Below, one piece after another: positions 33,760 to 46,424 of a DNA stretch of 64,000 bases (position 1 is the first letter of the stretch; every line of letters begins with the position of its first letter). The notes below the pieces were generated by a model. That model ran no database searches, was not told the DNA's origin, and saw only the letters and a list, made by a program, of their open reading frames with translations. A program made the translations under genes and the position numbers. Source of the DNA: Hyposmocoma kahamanoa (taxonomy: Eukaryota > Arthropoda > Insecta > Lepidoptera > Cosmopterigidae); the NCBI RefSeq assembly GCF_003589595.1, contig NW_020653750.1, forward strand, positions 1,359,305 to 1,423,304. Direction: 5' to 3'.

Positions 33760-36320
33760 TAGTGATGGTAGTCGTAGTGGGCACAGATCACCAACGACAC
33801 AGAAGCGACTCTCTTACCAGAGCCCTGGCTGGATTATTAAAGTCCCTTCACGTGTCCCCTCAATTTTATTTTCATATTTATTAATGATACTTTTATAATA
33901 CTAAACTAATAATATGAAACCGTACCTGTGCATCAATTGCAGCTTACAAAGTGTCATAAGTTACATACTTTGTCGCGTATATAAATGTTTTATCTATGAT
34001 GCTTCAAGAGGGGTTGGTGAGGTTAGATTGATTAATTTATTCAACTTATTTCCGACCGACATGTCTCGTCGGAGAAAAGTATGGACATCGGTCGTGTGAA
34101 GCCAGAATCTTAAAACATTTTGAGCATTAGTATGGGGAGGCCTGCGTCATACTTTCACTAAAGATTATGTATGTAAATTAGCCTAAAGCCATTGATAATG
34201 TGACGTAAAGCGTACGCGGTTGATAAAAAAATTATGCTATTTATAATTTGTAATATCGAGCTATGTAATTATTGAAACTAAACAATGAACTTATTTTAAT
34301 CAGTTCTTTAACTTTTTTTAATAAAAACTTTAGTCAATGGTTAGATTTTATTAGTAACTAATTTCTAAACAAAATCTAAATTTCAATGATACAAATCAAT
34401 TCCCAGAATACCAACTTAATAACATAATTAGGTCTAAGATTTACAAAAGCTATGTTACACAACAAAAACACCACTCCTCAGCTTTAAGAACAAGAAGGAA
34501 AAACACCGATAAATGTACATAATAACAATGAAAGACATACAAGATGGTTTTAATTTAATAACTTTCAAAATCTTTTGTGTCGAGGGCATACAGTCAAGGC
34601 CAATATATTTCGTGTGTTACTTTTACTTACCAACTCATGGAGTATTTATCTAACACATAATTGATGACATTTAATTGCATTTATTATTTATTTACTTAAC
34701 TTTGAGAAGGTTGTAACAAACGTGTTACAAAACTTAGCTTAACATCACTCATGTTTCCATTTTTTTATTCCGTCAACCATAGCGGCTCTATAATAGTCTA
34801 GAAACTAAGTGTAGAAGGCTTTTGAGCCAGAAGATGTATCACAGTTAATTTTGCTTAGTAATAAAGTAATGCTTTCATCTAAACGATGCAGCTGAATAGC
34901 GTCTTGATTTTTATTGCACCGATAAGAACAAAAATAAACGTAAATAACTTCTGAAAGTTTTGTGTACAGCTGGAGTGCATGTACCTAAATATATACACAC
35001 AAGCAATGTACACAACTATTAATGAAATTACATTTACAAAATACCTATGTAATTATAAAAGTAACTTCATAAATAATGTTTTTGTTGTTTGCGGTCGTCG
35101 TTTACACGCAATCTTGTAAATTGCGGGAAAATATTATCGATTCGATACCAACTCATGTACGTCTATCAAAACGAACCCATCTACATCGCTCCATATAAAC
35201 ATGTCCTCCTAAAAGTCAGACCCTGAAATTTGTTGCAAGTTTTTTTATGTGAATCTGCAAATGGGTTATAAACACGACGACGTAAAGGCAAAAACTTCAA
35301 CACTTAACGTGTAAGTACAAAATATTAACAAGATTATTCTTCAAACATGACTTTAAGCTATGGGGTGCATGAAAGAAGCCTTCCCGCACGAGGTATTACC
35401 ATCCTTTCCTGTACCTTACGCCGATTGTCAAATCCTTCCATTATAACAAGCATTACAGTGTAAGCCATTGATATGATAAGAAGAATTTTAATCGGCAATT
35501 GAATCGGCTAATATGACAAACATCGTTTGCTGTTTTTTCTTGTAATGTAATCCACATTATATAGCATGCACAGAAACGGTTTTTTAGTATTAAAGCGTTA
35601 CATACTTTTATGATTTTTATTAAACACGCAGGACTTTCTGAACAAAGGCGTGTCTAGTATATGAATGGGTAAGATTATTTAATAAAATAAAATATTATTA
35701 AATAGGACACAAAAATTGTTATATGCGTAGTGGAGCAATTTTTTTTATATTTAGTACAAACTACGAACGCTCTTACTTTTCTAATCAAGAAATTCATATT
35801 CGTAACTGAAAGCGAGTGGTTTTACAGTTCCTAATACACTAACAGTACTCAAACCTAGCACAGTCTAAGTATTTAATATAATAAACATACTTAAATGCGT
35901 AATGTACGAGTATCAAGTGAGTTACTAATTTTTGAAATCATTTATCATCCCTGCAACTTTTCACTGCTTATAAAATATTATAAGCGTTAGGTGCTTACGA
36001 CTTTATTTTGTAATTACGATTGTCGTGAAGCTCATTACATACAGGTCGTTGGTAGAACTGAGAAAGGTCTAAACCCGTTTTTGGTATAGTAGGCGTCCAC
36101 AAATATTTGTATGCGCCTTGTGAATGGCCCGAGGACTTTCTCTCCGGCGAGTCTCTAACTCACACAAACGTAGCGTATACAATATATTCTTGTTGCTGTT
36201 AAATTGGTTAATTAGAAAATTCTTTGATTGGTTATATGATACGATTCATCATCCAAAAAACCATGTCCTGCTACTGGACACAGGTTTTCTGTAAGAAGTG
36301 GATTTTGGGCCTAAGTCACT
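33760..36320. other. intergenic, nothing recognised
   Basis: AT-rich. No splice-bounded ORF, RNA gene or clear repeat that I can support. Confidence 0.5.
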
Positions 36321-36329
36321 TGGGAATTT

Positions 36330-36635
36330 ACTTATCGTCGAAAAGTTCGTCCAGGGTAGTACTGCCAACTTACCTATTTCTGCCGCCAAGCAGTAATGTC
36401 AGCATTTCTGTGTTCCGGTTTTTGAAGGGTACCTAAGGGTTCTGGTGAAATTACAGGCACATGAGACTTATCAACTTATGTCTCAGGGTGACGTGCGCAT
36501 TAGCAATCCCCTCAGATCTTTGCGATTTAAACCTCTGAGTGACACTGCAATTGTTATGGACAGGTGTGTAGCTTACTATCAGACGCATGACTTGTTCGTC
36601 ACGTCGCTTCACTTAATATTATTATATTAAAAAAA
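36330..36635 (+). repeat. ~270-bp A-tailed retroposon, copy 2
   Basis: Contains AAGTTCGTCCAGGGTAGTAC, TTCTGCCGCCAAGCAGTAAT and the end TCACTTAATATTATTATATT followed by an A-run. It lies 230 bp from copy 3 in the opposite orientation. Confidence 0.8.
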
Positions 36636-36865
36636 GTTTTGAGAACCCTCTCCGACTGAATGGTGAATTCGTTCACTGTTAAAGCAAGGAATACTAAATG
36701 AATGAAAACTACATGATTAAAGAAAATTCAGGGTTTCCTCTGACCTATATCGCAACCAGCACCCCTCCTACATAAGAGACAAGCAAAATGTTCGATTGCA
36801 TGAATCTGATGTAAGATCTAAAAATGTACCTCTATTATCTTTTTGCGAACTATTATGTTATTTTT

Positions 36866-37165
36866 TTATAATATCAAGGTATATATAAGATGGGACGTAC
36901 AAGTCGTGCGCCTGGTGATATATGACACGCCTATCCACAGCAGTTGCAGTGGCACTTAGAGCTTTAAATCGTAAAGATCTGAGGGTCACTACGACTGCTA
37001 CTACTCAGACATAAGTTAACAAGTCTCATGTGCCAGTAATTTTACCAGTACCCTTACCCTTCCAAACCGGAACGCAGTAAGACTCACAGTACTGCTTGGT
37101 GGCAGAAATAGGTAAGTTGGCTATACTTCCCTGGATGAACTCTTTCACAAGGAGCTTTACTGCTA
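36866..37165 (-). repeat. ~270-bp A-tailed retroposon, copy 3
   Basis: Minus-orientation copy beginning with a T-run, then GGGACGTACAAGTCGTGCGC and CTTTAAATCGTAAAGATCTG, ending CTTTCACAAGGAGCTTTACT. It forms an inverted pair with copy 2. Confidence 0.8.
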
Positions 37166-37169
37166 CCTA

Positions 37170-38425
37170 TGTATTACAAATGTTGTATTAATTATTTTCC
37201 TGTAAATTTCTTCTGCTTTGTACTGTTATCTGCATGCTGTTTTGTGGACGTAATAAACTGTGAACAGTTCTTCGTGTACTTACTATTTCACGGAACCAAA
37301 CTCACGAACCTACAGTGAGTACAGTAACATTTCACTGTGTAAAATTGCAACTTTAGATCGGTTTTACACCTTTCTCCTCCATCCACTCCCAGTCTATCTC
37401 CAATCTTTCATTAAAACTACCATATACCCACGTCCATTTATCACAGGTATATTCATATTTATGGGTCATGCATATTTTGAGATATAGCTATGTCTATGAA
37501 ATGAATTCTATTCATTCACATACTTTGCTTACTTTCCAGGGCCTTTCCTTATATACTTAAATACTAGACATTTTAACAGTTATCTTATTTTTCGTTCAAC
37601 TACGACACAACCACATACAAACAGTGTCAACATTAACGCGCTCGAATCGCGGCACTTGTCGTAAGGTCAACGTATTCGCAACGCGGCACAGTTCCACGAA
37701 TATTTGTGTTAGTCATTCACTTCCTTCGGCACATACATACTTTCCTATATGGGAATGCACACTCTGGGTCAAGCTTTTCAAATATGATTATTTATGACAC
37801 AACAAAATATCAAATATCATTATTTTCGAGGTGGTTTCATAATTATCGAGACTCTAAAACATCTTATCTTCTATCACTTCGTTTATCACTGTTTTTTTAT
37901 ATATGTATATAAAAAGAAAATGCACACGTATGACGCGTGGTTTTATGGTATGGGGACGAAATTCGAACGCAGATTTGAAGGATTCCGTCTATCAACCATA
38001 AAAATTCATGATCTTTATGTTTACTTGATTTCTTATTGAATGTGCTTCTCAGTAACAATACTCATCTATCGATTAATTTAACAAACTTTCCTATACTGGA
38101 ATGCACAGACTAGGTCAGTCGTATAATTAGCAATATTGTTGATGATATTATAGTCGTTTTATTTTATGGCCGGCCATATGCGACTAGAACTGACGGCTGA
38201 GTGTAAATTAATAATTAACAACCAGTTAGACCGTCATTAGTTTTATAGTCTGCCGTATTGACACAAAAACTAAGTCTGTTTCTTGTACCCAATGTAAATA
38301 CTTACAGATACTGTATATAATAAAATACGATGAAAATAATTATAAATTAATTATTATAATATGTACAGATGAAATAATAAAAGACTAAAGAAAAGAAGAA
38401 AAAGTAAAAGAATATTAATTAACAT
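37170..38425. other. intergenic, nothing recognised
   Basis: AT-rich. The phrase 'ttcctatatgggaatgcaca' (37740) recurs diverged at 38090, a hint of an old duplication. No gene. Confidence 0.4.
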
Positions 38426-38431
38426 TAAAAT

Positions 38432-38643
38432 TTATACAATACAATTGCTAAAAGAAAATGTTATTGTTTTTCCAGGCACATTAATAGTAGTCTGCTGAAT
38501 TTCCAATGATGTGTTTGAATGTATATCTGTTACTATATTTTTGTTATCGCTCTTCTCACTAGCATTGATTTTCGCGACCGAAACACAAAAAAAAACGAAA
38601 AACAAAAGCATACCAAAACACGTAGTTTAAATGTTATTGCCAT
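38432..38643 (-). pseudogene. possible small secreted peptide, frameshifted in a homopolymer
   Basis: From ATG 38643-38641 the frame gives MAITFKLRVLVCFCF and a Phe run (a signal-like start), then leaves frame at a run of nine T (38595-38587). One extra T would open a further 50 or so residues beginning CVSVAKINASEKSDNK and ending at TAA 38434-38432. It could be a real gene with an assembly error, a pseudogene or chance. No family recognised. Confidence 0.25.
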
Positions 38644-38699
38644 TTTCTTTTTTTTAAATAAGCGGTACAGGTAGGTATTTTTAATTCTAGCAGTTATGA

Positions 38700-40830
38700 A
38701 CACTGGGCTGTGTGAGTGTTTCTTTTTGACTGTTCACGTAGTTAGTTATTATTACGTACATTTAAAAATTTAGAGAAGAGGAAGTAATAAATTTTCATAC
38801 TTACTTTGCAGGCCTTGACTGGGAAGAAGTCGTATGGTTCATAAATGACAAACTTTCTGTGTTCGTTTTTTGAAAGTAATGCAAACATTTCCGAGCATGT
38901 TTGAGAAATAATAATTTATCATCAACGTTGCCGTTTACGATCTTTTTCGAATTGAAATTAAAACAAGATTTCGTGATAAAAAAACGATTTTTTTCCTTTC
39001 TAAATAACCTTTTATAGGTCCCATGCTCACAGCTGACTCACCTGTAAAGGACCCAAAACGTAGGTTTGTTTAAAAAAACAAATATACGTGATTCAGATTC
39101 GAAAACATTGTTTCGAATAATCGAAGTTATCCTTATTAAATAAGGATTTTGTAACTAATTAGCGTTAATTCAAAGAAAATTTACAAGTACGCAAAATCAT
39201 CTACGTACCACTCGAAAAACCTGTATTACAAGAAATTAAAACAATGGAATAAAAAATGACACTCGGATATTATTTTGTTTCAAATCAGATCCAAAATAAA
39301 AGAAGGAAAATAACCGGCCAGTCTTTTATTATCTTTCACTATTCTGGGGTTTTTACAAATGTTCCGTCAAATGTGCTAATGTGTTGTACTACAAACTCTA
39401 ATAGTACTTATCTGTGGTAAATTTCACCAGGGAGCTCATTGCCAACAAAGGAGCGAATCCGTCGAGAAACGAGAGTGCATCTCATTATTGAATGAAAGCA
39501 TTCGTCTGTTGCGCAATCATCAATAAATATTGACTTTGCACAATTGTACTTTACTACTCTTTTGGTCTATTAATGTCTTTTTATCCTAAGTTCAGTTAGT
39601 TTTAAATTTCAGACCAAAGTAACAATATTAACCAAATTAAAGCTATTTTCCATAAACTGACACCTTTCTGTTGTTTGTGTTTTTCATTATTTATTTATTG
39701 AAAACAATTGAAAGCTTATAATATTTGCAGTACGAAAGCGTTTACAAGTCAAACTGATTAAATTTAAAAAATAAGAAAAATGAGATTGCAAAATAAAATT
39801 ATAAGTTGTACATAATGAATCAATAAAATATAATCGGCGATATGAAAAAAAATTGTTGTTACTCAACAATTTGTAGTTGTGTAATTTTCAGATTAGTTTA
39901 CTCTACCTAATTTCGGTGAAATTTTTTATTATTTAAGTATAATATCGTAAAATATTATATCATATTTCGGCTCTACACTCGAATATTCCGTAATATTTCA
40001 TGATGGTACTTTCGAATATTTACATAATAAAAATTGCCCCCCAAATTAGGTCGAGAAAGCTAACCTAAAAATAACACAATTAATATTTTTATGGTTTTAT
40101 TTTGTTGTATATACTAAACAACATACATTACGATTCGTTCAAGTAGTTATCTCCAAACTTTTACCAATGTTCTAAAAACACCTGTGCCTTTATTTTATTT
40201 TCATTTTCAGTGTCATAGTTAGCAGATAGCTGTCAATCAGCTCAAATCGTGCAGTTACCGTGTTTGTTCAAATAACACTGGGTAAACACGTTTACAGTTC
40301 GACTTACCGTTCAAGTAACTTGCAAAGTGGATGTAGAGAAATGCATTTTCACCCTCGCTCCATGTCAAAAGAAAAAATGTAAGCATTACGCTTTCAATAC
40401 AATTTCTACTTCCAAGTTTCATAGTTGCCACAATTAAACTAGTTTGTGAATACCTGATCACTGCGTCTCATAAACCACTAATATCTTATTACATTTTATC
40501 AGTTTTATTTTTATTGTATTTAATGTATTATTAACGTTTGTTAAATGATTACTCTATATCTTGTAAAGTTGGACCGCCTATATAATATTCATGACTTTAT
40601 GTTGTTAACTTTTTTAAATGTGAAACATAAAAAACATATGTACTTATATAACATATGTACTTACAATCACATTTCGTATGCCTTGAAGGTACATCATGGC
40701 AATCGTAAAATATTGTGTTAACATCTTTGTTGTACACTCATAATGACGAATAAAATTATATGATGATTGTCTCATTTTTTACATAATTTATGTGAATTAA
40801 TAAAATAAAATTCGATTGATTCATAATGTC
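38700..40830. other. intergenic with one hairpin-MITE fragment
   Basis: 38940-39115 holds a copy of the AACAAATATACGC foldback family (AGGTCCCATGCTCACAG, CCTGTAAAGGACCC, AAAACAAATATACGTGATTC). The rest is AT-rich without genes. Confidence 0.55.
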
Positions 40831-40831
40831 C

Positions 40832-40875
40832 TTACACGTTACGATTACATATTAATAAGTAATCGTAGCGTGTAA
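40832..40875. repeat. 17-bp inverted repeat
   Basis: TTACACGTTACGATTAC and, 10 nt later, its inverse with one mismatch. Short AT-rich hairpin of unknown origin. Confidence 0.7.
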
Positions 40876-40901
40876 CAGTTTGGTTCTCATACAAAACATG
40901 G

Positions 40902-41135
40902 CTACTTTTCTAAAACAGCTTCTATTCTTGAAACACATAGCTTTTTTATTTTAGAAATTAAAATATATTTAATTTCTAACCAGCCAGCAGCCCTGTCACC
41001 GGCCTTGATAGTCCAGCTTGAACTCGGCTGGCCCACAAACGCGACCGGTTGCCGCTGTACTTTCTTTCGGTTCTCACTTCCGGCTATAGGCGTACGCGCC
41101 TCCACGCAACCGGCACAAGGACCAACCTCACCCAT
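40902..41135 (-). other. GC-rich 77-codon ORF of unknown status
   Basis: ATG-started, reading MGEVGPCAGCVEARTPIAGS, then NRKKVQRQPVAFVGQPSSSW and TIKAGDRAAGWLEIKYILIS. The first 50 codons are GC-rich and the end passes through an AT-rich inverted repeat, so the two halves do not look like one protein. A donor-like CTG|GTTAGA could end it. Could be a first exon, a transposon piece or chance. Confidence 0.2.
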
Positions 41136-41204
41136 TTTGTATATGACGGTATACTTTGTGCGATTTTAGAATGACTGACTATAACACACACAACCGCGAA
41201 AATT

Positions 41205-41310
41205 TTCATTTCATTTTTCCCCACTCTTGGTGAAGCTATAATTTAAATACGAAAAAAAATAGTTTCGTTCCATATGTGTAACATTCGCGAAAACCTTAGA
41301 ACTCGATTCA
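41205..41310. repeat. foldback-family fragment
   Basis: Contains ATAGTTTCGTTCCATATGTG TAACATTCGCGAAAACCTTAG, the end shared with 25840-25890 and 62745-62790. Confidence 0.6.
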
Positions 41311-41654
41311 TTATATTATATATTATTAAAGTATGTATCAAGCGATTTTTTTAAACTTAACATCATGCTATTTGTGTATAGGTTAGCGCTTTACATATAA
41401 GGGTTAAATTATCTGTCCAATAGTCAGTTTAGGAATTTGAAGTACGTTTTTCAATGGAAATTAAATATTTATTGTACTTGAGTACACTAACACAAAGCTG
41501 TTAAAGCAACACACTGTAAAAACAAAAACACCATTTAGAGAAAAAGCTACAATTACAATACAATATACAATTTTTTGTTTTTTTTTTTTGTGTAACATTT
41601 GAGGCTAATAACATAAAAATAATCATAATTAATTTGCTTTTCATTATTATGCAT

Positions 41655-41714
41655 CGTTTTTCTATATAAATACTTCGACATCTATTAATGACGAAGTATT
41701 TATATAGAAAAACG
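41655..41714. repeat. perfect 23-bp hairpin with 14-nt loop
   Basis: Arms 41655-41677 (CGTTTTTCTATATAAATACT TCG) and 41692-41714 are exact inverse copies. Size and loop resemble a pre-miRNA, but perfect arms more often mean a recent foldback. Confidence 0.85.
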
Positions 41715-41839
41715 AATAAGTTTCTATTTCCTAGATGAGAGCCGAAAAATTCTTGTGATAAACTATAAAACACTGAACTGGGACTTACAGGGTTTTGGTT
41801 TAACACAATTACATAAGATGTACGTTCCTCTGTAATCAC

Positions 41840-43810
41840 GTACCTATATCAATTAATTTAATCGCTTAAATGCATTCCAATACATCGGTTTATCATATTA
41901 TTATATCAAATTATGCCTAGGATGATCAAGGAAATAATAACATGTTTTTAAGTACACTCGTATTTATGCATACTAGCAATAAAAACAAATTAAACATACA
42001 GTAATATAAACGCTCATCCAAACTAAAGATTTTTTGTCTCCATTAATGGTAGGTACAGATTTATAACGGAATAATATTAACTAAAACCGCTTCGAAGAAA
42101 CCCACACTTTAAAAAAAATAAAATGACGGACAAAACCTAAGCTGGGTTACACAGCGAAATTTTCAAACCCTTGTGTCCAATTTTATTGATTAACAATAAA
42201 ATATGCATCGTCCATTATCGTTCCAAAACCATGAAGAACATAGAATAATAAACAAAAGATCATGGCCCATAATTTGACCCGGTTAAATAAATGTTTGCGT
42301 ACAAAACCAAATTAGGTTTAAATTATGCAGTTATAAACCACTTTTTATTTTGTGTAAAGAAAAAAAAATAAAATCTACGGGATTAACATGTAACAGGGCA
42401 ATACAGATTTGATATTAAATATATTTTTAATTGAGTGTAAATCCTTATTAGCTTATAGTCAGACCTTCTGTGAAAACAAATAATATCACACTCGTGCACG
42501 AATCCGGTACAGTTAGTTGTAGTAGGAATAAGACCGAAATTGTTTTCTAGGTGATCAACAATAAATACAAAATACACAAATATTTTGCACTAACATACAC
42601 TTTTTATATCAAAATACATTTTTTTAATTCTATAATTCCCAGTATCCACATAAAAATCTTACCAATGTCATTTCTATACGCTATGGGTATGGTTTTTATA
42701 CTTAGATGGTTAATCGTTACTTAAAATTTTGCAGATTACTCGTTCGAGAGAAACCGATGAAGTAACATCAAAATGAAAGTTCACCACACTTTCATTTCCT
42801 TGTTCTAAGTTTTCCGGTTCATCATTATATGAGATTCCTATCTATGAACTTCCGTAACAATAATTTTAATGATTTTTGTACAAATAATTGTCAATTCCGC
42901 TGCTATCAATCTCCTAGATATATCACTTAGATCAAAACACGACAAAGTCGAGACTGTAAAAAAGGTCTATTTTTGATGTCATGTATGATAACCTTGTAGC
43001 AATAAATTTGGTCACACTAAAGCACTATAAACAAATAAATCCTTATAAAAGACATCAACGAAGCAGAAGCTACAAATAATATTTCTTAGTTACTAACTTT
43101 CGAATTGTTTCTGTTGTCTTTGTGTATCAAACTTCTTTCTACAGATAGTATTTGTCTACATAATGTTATTTTGATGTAAAATAACACTCTATAGATATAT
43201 AAATATTTAAATAAAAATTAAACTTCAATTTACTAGCTATTACTTGGATTAGAGACGCCATCTATTGATAAAGTGGGGAATTATCAAACTAAGCTCAATA
43301 CTTTAATTCCTTTGCAAGAACTTAAACTCACTTAAAGGCTCAAAGTTCACCAACACATCCACAGATGGCGCTAGTTATGAGATTTTTAAACCACAATAGG
43401 AACAACAATTTCTTGTTGACAGTTTTCCGAAGGTTGTTCGGTTAATTATTGCAAAAATTAGATTTTTTTCCATGATGGTTTAAGAAATTTTTGAATGACG
43501 AATTTAATTGCTGAAGCTGCTATTCTTTTAATGCTATACATAACTTTGAACTCCATCATTACAAGTTTAAGATCCATGTTTTGATAAGACGAAAATAAAG
43601 AAATTTTGTTACATAACAAATACTTCATAATTTACTTGAATAAAAGAAAAAATAAATACATTAGTACGTACACAACTAAACGAAGCTTTTTTTATGCTCC
43701 GTGAAAGGTGAGAGGAATCAAATAAATGTTAATTGGTTTTTTTTAATTTGTTAAACAACTCAATAGCGATGAAGCATGTTTTGCTTCATGGCTTTAAGTA
43801 ATTAAGCGAG
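41840..43810. other. intergenic, nothing recognised
   Basis: AT-rich. Short GCCATCTATTG/AGATGGCGC phrases (43255-43375) occur but no bounded element. Confidence 0.4.
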
Positions 43811-43814
43811 GTAA

Positions 43815-43930
43815 GAATAATAATATTAATGTGGAAGGCAACCACACCAATCGCCGGGTCTCGAAGGGCTTTGTAGGGCACTACCCAGAACACTCAGTAT
43901 AGAGCCAATTTTGAAAAGTTCATTTCCAAC
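43815..43930 (-). repeat. SINE-like repeat with ATT tail, minus orientation
   Basis: The minus strand reads CTGAGTGTTCTGGGTAGTGC, GACCCGGCGATTGGTGTGGT and an ATT-rich tail, matching 351-480 and 3715-3875. Confidence 0.65.
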
Positions 43931-44094
43931 ACCTTGATTATTTGAATTTGTGAAAATAATAACTTGTTACCAAAGACAACTAAATGGTAAACTAAGGATT
44001 GAAAGTATAAATACTAGGACTAGATAGAATAGATCAATGCAGATGGCGTTTCCTTCCACTTCATGTGGCAATACTAACACGTCTCAAATTCGTG

Positions 44095-44352
44095 CATTCG
44101 ACATCAACCCATTTATACGTCCAATTCCGCTTGGCATGGGTCTCCATAATCAGCCACGCTAGGCCAATGCGTGTAAAGGACTTCACGAGTTTTTTGATTG
44201 GTTGATTTTTGATAGGTTCACATCAACCTTCTTCGACATGCGGGATCACGATGTTCTCCTTCGCCAAAAAGCTCACTGTAAATTTCAAATTAAATTTAGC
44301 ACATAAATCCGAAACAGTTACTGGTGAGCTTCGATTCAAACCCACTGCTAAT
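44095..44352 (+). repeat. CATCAACCCATTTATACG lepidopteran repeat, copy 1
   Basis: Begins ACATCAACCCATTTATACGT, then CAGCCACGCTAGGCCAATGC, CTTCGACATGCGGGATCACG, TTCTCCTTCGCCAAAAAGCT and ends TTCGATTCAAACCCACTGC (a B box on the minus strand). This SINE-like repeat is very common in moths and butterflies. A ~30-bp foreign piece sits near 44190. Confidence 0.8.
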
Positions 44353-45490
44353 AATATAATATTTGTTCATTATTTCTTGAATACAGTGGACTACTCATCT
44401 TACTTATTTTGCTACCAGTAAAATATTTTTTTGAGCAAATAATTTATCAAGAAATTAACAATAACAATTAAAGATCAATTGCTTCCTCTTCATTTAATAC
44501 ATATTGCTTTACCCATAAAGGTGCCATTAATACACCTGAATACGGATAAGATCGGCTGTTCATGGAATCTTTAAGGTAAACACTATATTTAGCATAAAAA
44601 ACAAGGATGCAACTTGCATGATTTACTGCTTATGCGTAAATTGGAATTCGATGGATTTACGCTACGACCATATAGATGCCACTTCCAAGTGAACATAGCT
44701 CAAATAACTTGTCGATACAGCCGTCAGAAGAACAATAATTTATGAATCATTTTAGATAAAAAATCAGTAGTTTGCCAATCAATAAACATATTTAAAAGTA
44801 ACATAGTTTTAATTATTTAGATAATATAATAAATAAACGTAAATTTGCAAGAACACTTTTTCAAAGAAAAAGATATGTCTCTTTTTGAAACTTATTCTCT
44901 TTGACCTACTTTCAGCAGTTAATAATAATTATAAAGAAAACATATTTTTTGTTTTCTAACATTGGAATGCGGTAACAAGGGCATCAAAGAGGATACAGCA
45001 AGGGAGGGGCCCTAGCATGAATATAGTAAAACATAAATATTTAAGCGGCGCATCATGTGACTGCGACCACCTTAACACAATGACAGCCTTGACATTTCCG
45101 CTGAGGACGCCAGCGACCGGTTGAGCTTACAATGGGCGATTCGTTGTATGTATACGACATGTTCTAATCTAGCATTTCCTTGCGAGATCCAAGGACCATT
45201 ACGAGTCCAAAGTTCTGCCCAGAGAAGTTCTGCAGACTCATAAACTATTTTTAATTTTTTTCGTTAATATTTTCTTTTGTTCCTCGTAGATACGCGAGCT
45301 CGGTAATTGAAAAAGACCGGGATCCACTGTTATAGTATGTTTTTATTCGAAAAACATACGACATCTATGTCAAATCGGTATAATATAATATCTTCTATCG
45401 ACCTCTGTCATTGACATAAAAGAAAACAACCAATAATGTTCCCGTATATATACGTGCACGTGACAAAATGCCACAAGTCTTCAATAATAA
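44353..45490. other. intergenic, nothing recognised
   Basis: AT-rich with a GC-richer patch at 45040-45130. No gene. Confidence 0.4.
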
Positions 45491-45499
45491 ATTCTTCTT

Positions 45500-45715
45500 C
45501 TTTATTCGGTAGGCTGGGGTTTCAAGGATTTACGCGAAAAGTTACGCTTTCACATTTATATGGCTAACGGCTATGAAGTGGACTTATTCCCAGACCGCTA
45601 TGACTAGAGCATTTTCAGGGCAAGAGTGAATAGACTTTATTTAGGTGTGCATGATCCATCGTCGACACTTTCCATCGGGTGAGATGGAAGTCATATACTT
45701 ACTTATTTTTAAATA
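45500..45715 (-). repeat. CATCTCACCYG-type interspersed repeat, copy 1
   Basis: Contains TTTTCAGGGCAAGAGTGAAT, CTTTATTTAGGTGTGCATGA and CACTTTCCATCGGGTGAGAT. Partners at 54460-54665 (opposite orientation) and 56740-56930. Probably the 3' end of a LINE family. Confidence 0.65.
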
Positions 45716-46284
45716 AAAAAAGAAATAATATCATCAAGAAGAGAAGCACGGTGAGTTTTACAAATGACATCTAATTTCTTTACCATGTAGCAGTGGTGAA
45801 GACCATGTGAAATGTATGTATGCCGTAGGAAATTGGTTAATCGAGGTAATGTTATGAATGTTACGCACTATTCTATATACTAACTTCTTATGAAAAAATA
45901 TTCGCGTTCTCGATTCCGAATAAGTACGAGAATTCATAAGATCGGTAACCTCCAGTGACGGCGAGTCGATACAAAATTATGAAATCAATTCATATTCACT
46001 GTTGCCCAGGTGATTTTCTGTTCAAATCTTTACAGCCAGAATTCTTCTTTGAGTCCAATTATTCTATACTACTGCTTTGTAGCAAAGTTAGGAAATGTAT
46101 TTAGACTAGTCATATTGAAGGCACTATTTATTTTATCTTGAAAGTCATTTACAGTTTTAGATTTCGATCTTCAATCGTTTTCAGTAGTGCGTAAAATGTA
46201 TAGCTTTAGCTTCAAAACGAAAGTATGAATCGAAAACACCCGAGAAGACTAATTAATATTGCGCAGGTGTTTTGTTTCTTGTCT

Positions 46285-46420
46285 GTTTTAATTGACACCG
46301 GCGGCGGCGCACGCGAACGTAACACAAACGTAACGTTAGCCCAGTTTACGTAGTTTTGCAACGGTTCGTGGAGCATTGTAAACGCGCCCCTCGTGGTCAC
46401 ATGACCTGGTAGGGTTGCTA
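46285..46420. promoter_or_regulatory. CpG-rich patch with an M-box-like site
   Basis: The segment CGGCGGCGGCGCACGCGAAC and the following 100 bp are CpG-rich in an AT-rich region, and GTCACATGAC (46396-46405, an E-box of the MITF/TFE type) lies inside. It could be a promoter or a MITE core; no transcript start is evident. Confidence 0.25.
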
Positions 46421-46424
46421 AACT

